Assembly: GCF_932294415.1 (NCBI RefSeq)
Contig: NC_065538.1
Coordinates: 24,143,957 to 24,207,956 of the forward strand
Source of the DNA: Quercus robur
Lineage: Eukaryota; Streptophyta; Magnoliopsida; Fagales; Fagaceae
DNA length: 64,000 bases
Direction of reading: 5' to 3'
The position numbers and the translations under genes are program-made. The first letter of the stretch is position 1. Each line of letters begins with the position of its first letter. Below, piece by piece: positions 60,919 through 64,000 of the stretch. The notes under the pieces were generated by a model. It was not told where the DNA came from and did not search any database. It saw only the letters and a list, made by a program, of their open reading frames with translations.

Positions 60919-63260
60919 CTAGTTACCTGGGAGGGGATTCCTCCCTTCATCAATTTCGATGACAAGGAGATGCTTTGGATCTGACCCATTTGGCCCTTCA
61001 GCATAAAGGGTGGGAAGGTAAGCTTTGTATGCTGGCAAGTACCGTGAAACAAAATCTTTAACCTACAAACTCCTCCAAGAAAAACTCTGTCAGATATTAG
61101 AATCTACCACAGTTACAGTAGAAAAATTTAAAACTTTTCAAATACACATGTTCAGCAATTAGCGTACCTCCTCATCTGACATTCCAGGATTACCTTCCTT
61201 TCTCATCGCAATCTCTGCCTGAAAATTCCACAGAACACTAGTTATACTCGTGGTTTTATCATTTATGATAGAGAATTCATAAAAAAAAGAAAAGAAAAAA
61301 AGAAAAAAAATAAACAAATGGAATCTATATTGTTCAAGGTATGATGTTAATATGATATCCAACCTGTAAACGCCACTGGTAGACACAACTCGGGTCATTA
61401 ATCTTGATGACTATCCATGCCTTTATGAACTTGTCCCATGCATCATAATATGCTTCAAGGTTCTTATTTACCGTCTCTAGCTGTACAACAAAAAATAACT
61501 TAGAGCTATAGTTATACCAATTATAATGACACAATAACAGCATGTGTCTAACCTGTGGATCAATAGCTTTGACAACTTCCACTGGAAGGGGTTTGAAACC
61601 AAGCATCCAGCCTTCAAACAGAATAACCTAAACACATAAATTACAAGGTGACATAATACTTGCAGAATCCCTTCAAAAAAGCAGAGAGGCAAAGCCAACT
61701 GAAACTGACCAATCCCATCAGATCTATGTTTATTCACATCTAAACACTATCATTATTTTTCACAGATTCAAATAATTTTAAGAGTGACATTGAATTGTGC
61801 AAACATCTACTTTGACATAATCAGGGATGGGCAATATCATCTTGCATGCCAGCCTAAATTCCCTCCAACCTTAACTCCAGATTGCATCCTCTTACCGTGA
61901 GTGGCCCCTCAACCTCTGGCCAAGTTGAAGGATCAGCTCTGTCACCCCTCCCATTAAATGCTGACTGGATGTGGAAACAAGTCAAGATAAGTAACTTTAA
62001 ACCCAAAAGTTGATTGAGAAACAAGAAACATTAGTATGATTGTATGCTTACTTTATCATATCGAGGTAGCTTCATCTTCATACCTGGATACTTTAGACAA
62101 AGACACATTAGGAATTACACAAGCATCAATTACAAAGGAAAAATAAGTGAAGTTGACGCACCCTCTTTAGTCAATTGGGTAAGAGCCGTGAGTGTTTCAA
62201 CAGAGAACGCAAGATCATGGCTGCCAGCATTTCCACGAAGCTGTAATCAAACAAAAAGGAAGGGAAAGAAATAAGAAAAAGAATTTTCAGTTCTTTGATG
62301 AGTACAAAAGGCTAATGTATTCTGTTAGCCAACAACTAATACAAAAATATGTCAATTGCTACCTCTAATAGTGCATTTCCTGGAATTTCTTCTCTCAGTT
62401 TAGCCTACCATCAACAAACTATTGGATCAGAAGATGAAAACCCAAAGAACAAGAAAAAGCATTTGCTAAAAAAAAAAAAAAGGTAAAGAAAAAAAAAATC
62501 AGAAATCACCTGAGCCTCTGCCGTCAAATAGAAGTCATCAATGGATACTGTCGCAGCCTTCCTGAATTTTGGAAATGCATGTCAGCAATCTTATTTTTCG
62601 CTTTTTTATATGACTTGAAAAATCAACTACTACAATTAAGAAAATTGAAATCGTGCAACCAACCTGCCAGTAATTTGGAAGAGATAGTCAAGAGCAAAGA
62701 CAAGTGTAGTCTTCCCACAACCTTGTGGCGCACTAAAACCAATCTACATCACAAGCAACATCACATGAAGTGATATATACAAAGATGCACAGATCCAATA
62801 CAGCTACTAAATTATACTTAGAAAACTAAAAAAATAAAATAAAATTGGAAACCTAAGTTTTTTAAAAATACCACTAGAGGAGATATATCTTCTCCATCCT
62901 TGAATGTGGACCTGTGCTGTGAAACCTGATCTTCACACCATAAAAAGACTGGTACATAGTAGTGATATAACCTTGCTTTCTCAGGAACTGTAAGGTACAA
63001 TTCATTGAGCTTAAACAATCGACAAAGGTGCAATCCATATGCTAACCACTTGTCAACGGACTCAGCTACCTTTTCTGGGTTCAGACCCAATTTGTTAAAC
63101 AAAGGACCTGAGCATATGAATTCAAAAAGGTCCTGCACAGAGGAAACTTCTGCAGGTTTTGTGGGAAATACAGAATATGATGGGCCCAGCCTGCTGCAAT
63201 CATTGCTGGCAGCAGTGTTGCGACACGTGGAATTGTCTCGTATCCATGAACATCCACTGC
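60919..63260 (-). CDS. GLYK: D-glycerate 3-kinase, chloroplast type (5' end not identified)
   Basis: Eleven exons read on the minus strand: 63260-62872, 62743-62664, 62561-62510, 62404-62363, 62240-62162, 62083-62052, 61964-61896, 61627-61553, 61480-61364, 61218-61168, 61062-60919. They give 375 in-frame residues up to TAG at 60919. All introns are GT-AG and in phase. The P-loop APQGCGKTTL is encoded by 62743-62664, with SIDDFYLTAEAQ, RGNAGSHDL, GRGDRADPSTWP and VILFEGWMLGF after it. The enzyme phosphorylates glycerate to 3-phosphoglycerate, the last step of photorespiration. The first in-window exon starts with two bases of a split codon, so at least one 5' exon with the transit peptide is missing, probably beyond 63261. 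Confidence 0.94.
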
Positions 63261-64000
63261 CTGTAGAATGAATCCATAAATATGAAGAAGACTAAAGGGG
63301 ATTATTTTGCCAACAGTGCTCATCTTTTAAATCATTGCAAATAGTAAATTATTTTGCCAAAGCTTAAACTCAATTTCAGCAAAACAATCTGACTATTTTA
63401 AATTCATAAAACACAAGATTGACTTACATTTATTATGATCTCTATTCTCTAATGTGGAAGTTTTGTGCCTCCTATTTCCAGTGATTTGAGGGAAAGTCAT
63501 GAACAACCAATTATCAAAAGCAAATCCAACATGTCATGAAAACATTGCCAACAGATAGAGGCAGAGGCAGGACTAGTCAACATACCATGAGGCAACAACA
63601 ATGAAAGCAATAAGACTACTCGTTTTTGCCAATTAAAATTTATCAAGCATCCAAGAAGAGACGAAGCTTAAAATCAGGAGGGACGAAAAGATCTCTAGCC
63701 TTACTACAGGCATCCTTTCCCATAGACTCAATTTATTCTTAAGTGAGCATGAGGGTAGAAAATCAAACATAATTGTTGGGTGATGACGGAGAAAAAAAAA
63801 GGGCACACATAGGTTGATTGTGAATAAAGAATCAAGCATCCGCGGCCAAAGTAGTTCATAAATTTATTACATGGCTGTTTAAATCAACAGTTGTCTGTAG
63901 ACCTTTAAACTACATTGCATCTTAATAACTATATACATGCAAATCCTAAGCTTAACAATGAATATATATATATATATATACACACACATGCAAATCCTAA
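63261..64000 (-). other. Upstream part of GLYK (intron, possibly exon 1)
   Basis: No transit-peptide exon could be recognised. The 63839-63633 minus-strand frame has no clear resemblance to GLYK. A TA/CA microsatellite lies at 63963-63988. Most of this is likely the first intron. Confidence 0.45.

Overview
The window is nuclear DNA of a woody-type eudicot (a rosid is most likely; the retroelement families look like those I know from Fagaceae, but this is a guess). The evidence is spliced genes with GT-AG introns, AT-rich spacers, two Aux/IAA auxin-response repressors, a chloroplast-type D-glycerate 3-kinase and plant-type LTR retrotransposons. Nothing points to an organelle or a microbe.

Layout. 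(1) 1-8697: an old, decayed Ty1/copia element on the minus strand, whose 3' LTR runs off the left edge. It lacks most of gag but carries an extra ORF between pol and the 3' LTR. (2) 8698-15436: AT-rich spacer with three MITEs, two of them with clean target duplications. (3) 15437-30374: a complete Ty3/gypsy element of the Tat type on the minus strand with CATAT target duplications. Its gag-pol is one reading frame cut by three stops. On the opposite strand it carries a six-exon, fully open gene for a plant-mobile-domain protein (18336-22295). A foreign solo LTR sits inside its 3' LTR. (4) 30375-36400: spacer with a Tourist-like MITE and a SINE. (5) 36516-40162: an IAA19-like gene. (6) 41867-46960: a very young copia element (174-bp LTRs with one mismatch) with one stop in gag-pol and leader clusters of TGACGTCA and TTGAC motifs. 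(7) 46966-55479: spacer with a long hairpin repeat and a rearranged SINE. (8) 55619-56994: an IAA15-like gene. (9) 59561-59860: a two-exon cysteine-rich transmembrane (CYSTM-type) mini-gene. (10) 60919-63260: GLYK on the minus strand, with its first exon(s) not identified.

The host genes are two same-strand Aux/IAA repressors separated by about 15 kb, then CYSTM and GLYK ending tail to tail. The rest is mobile DNA. By eye the LTR divergence orders the insertions: left copia oldest (roughly one difference in ten bases), gypsy intermediate (about 2 percent), right copia youngest (1 of 174). The most interesting object is the intact spliced antisense gene in the gypsy element, together with the fact that two unrelated retroelements here both carry an extra gene in the slot between pol and the 3' LTR.
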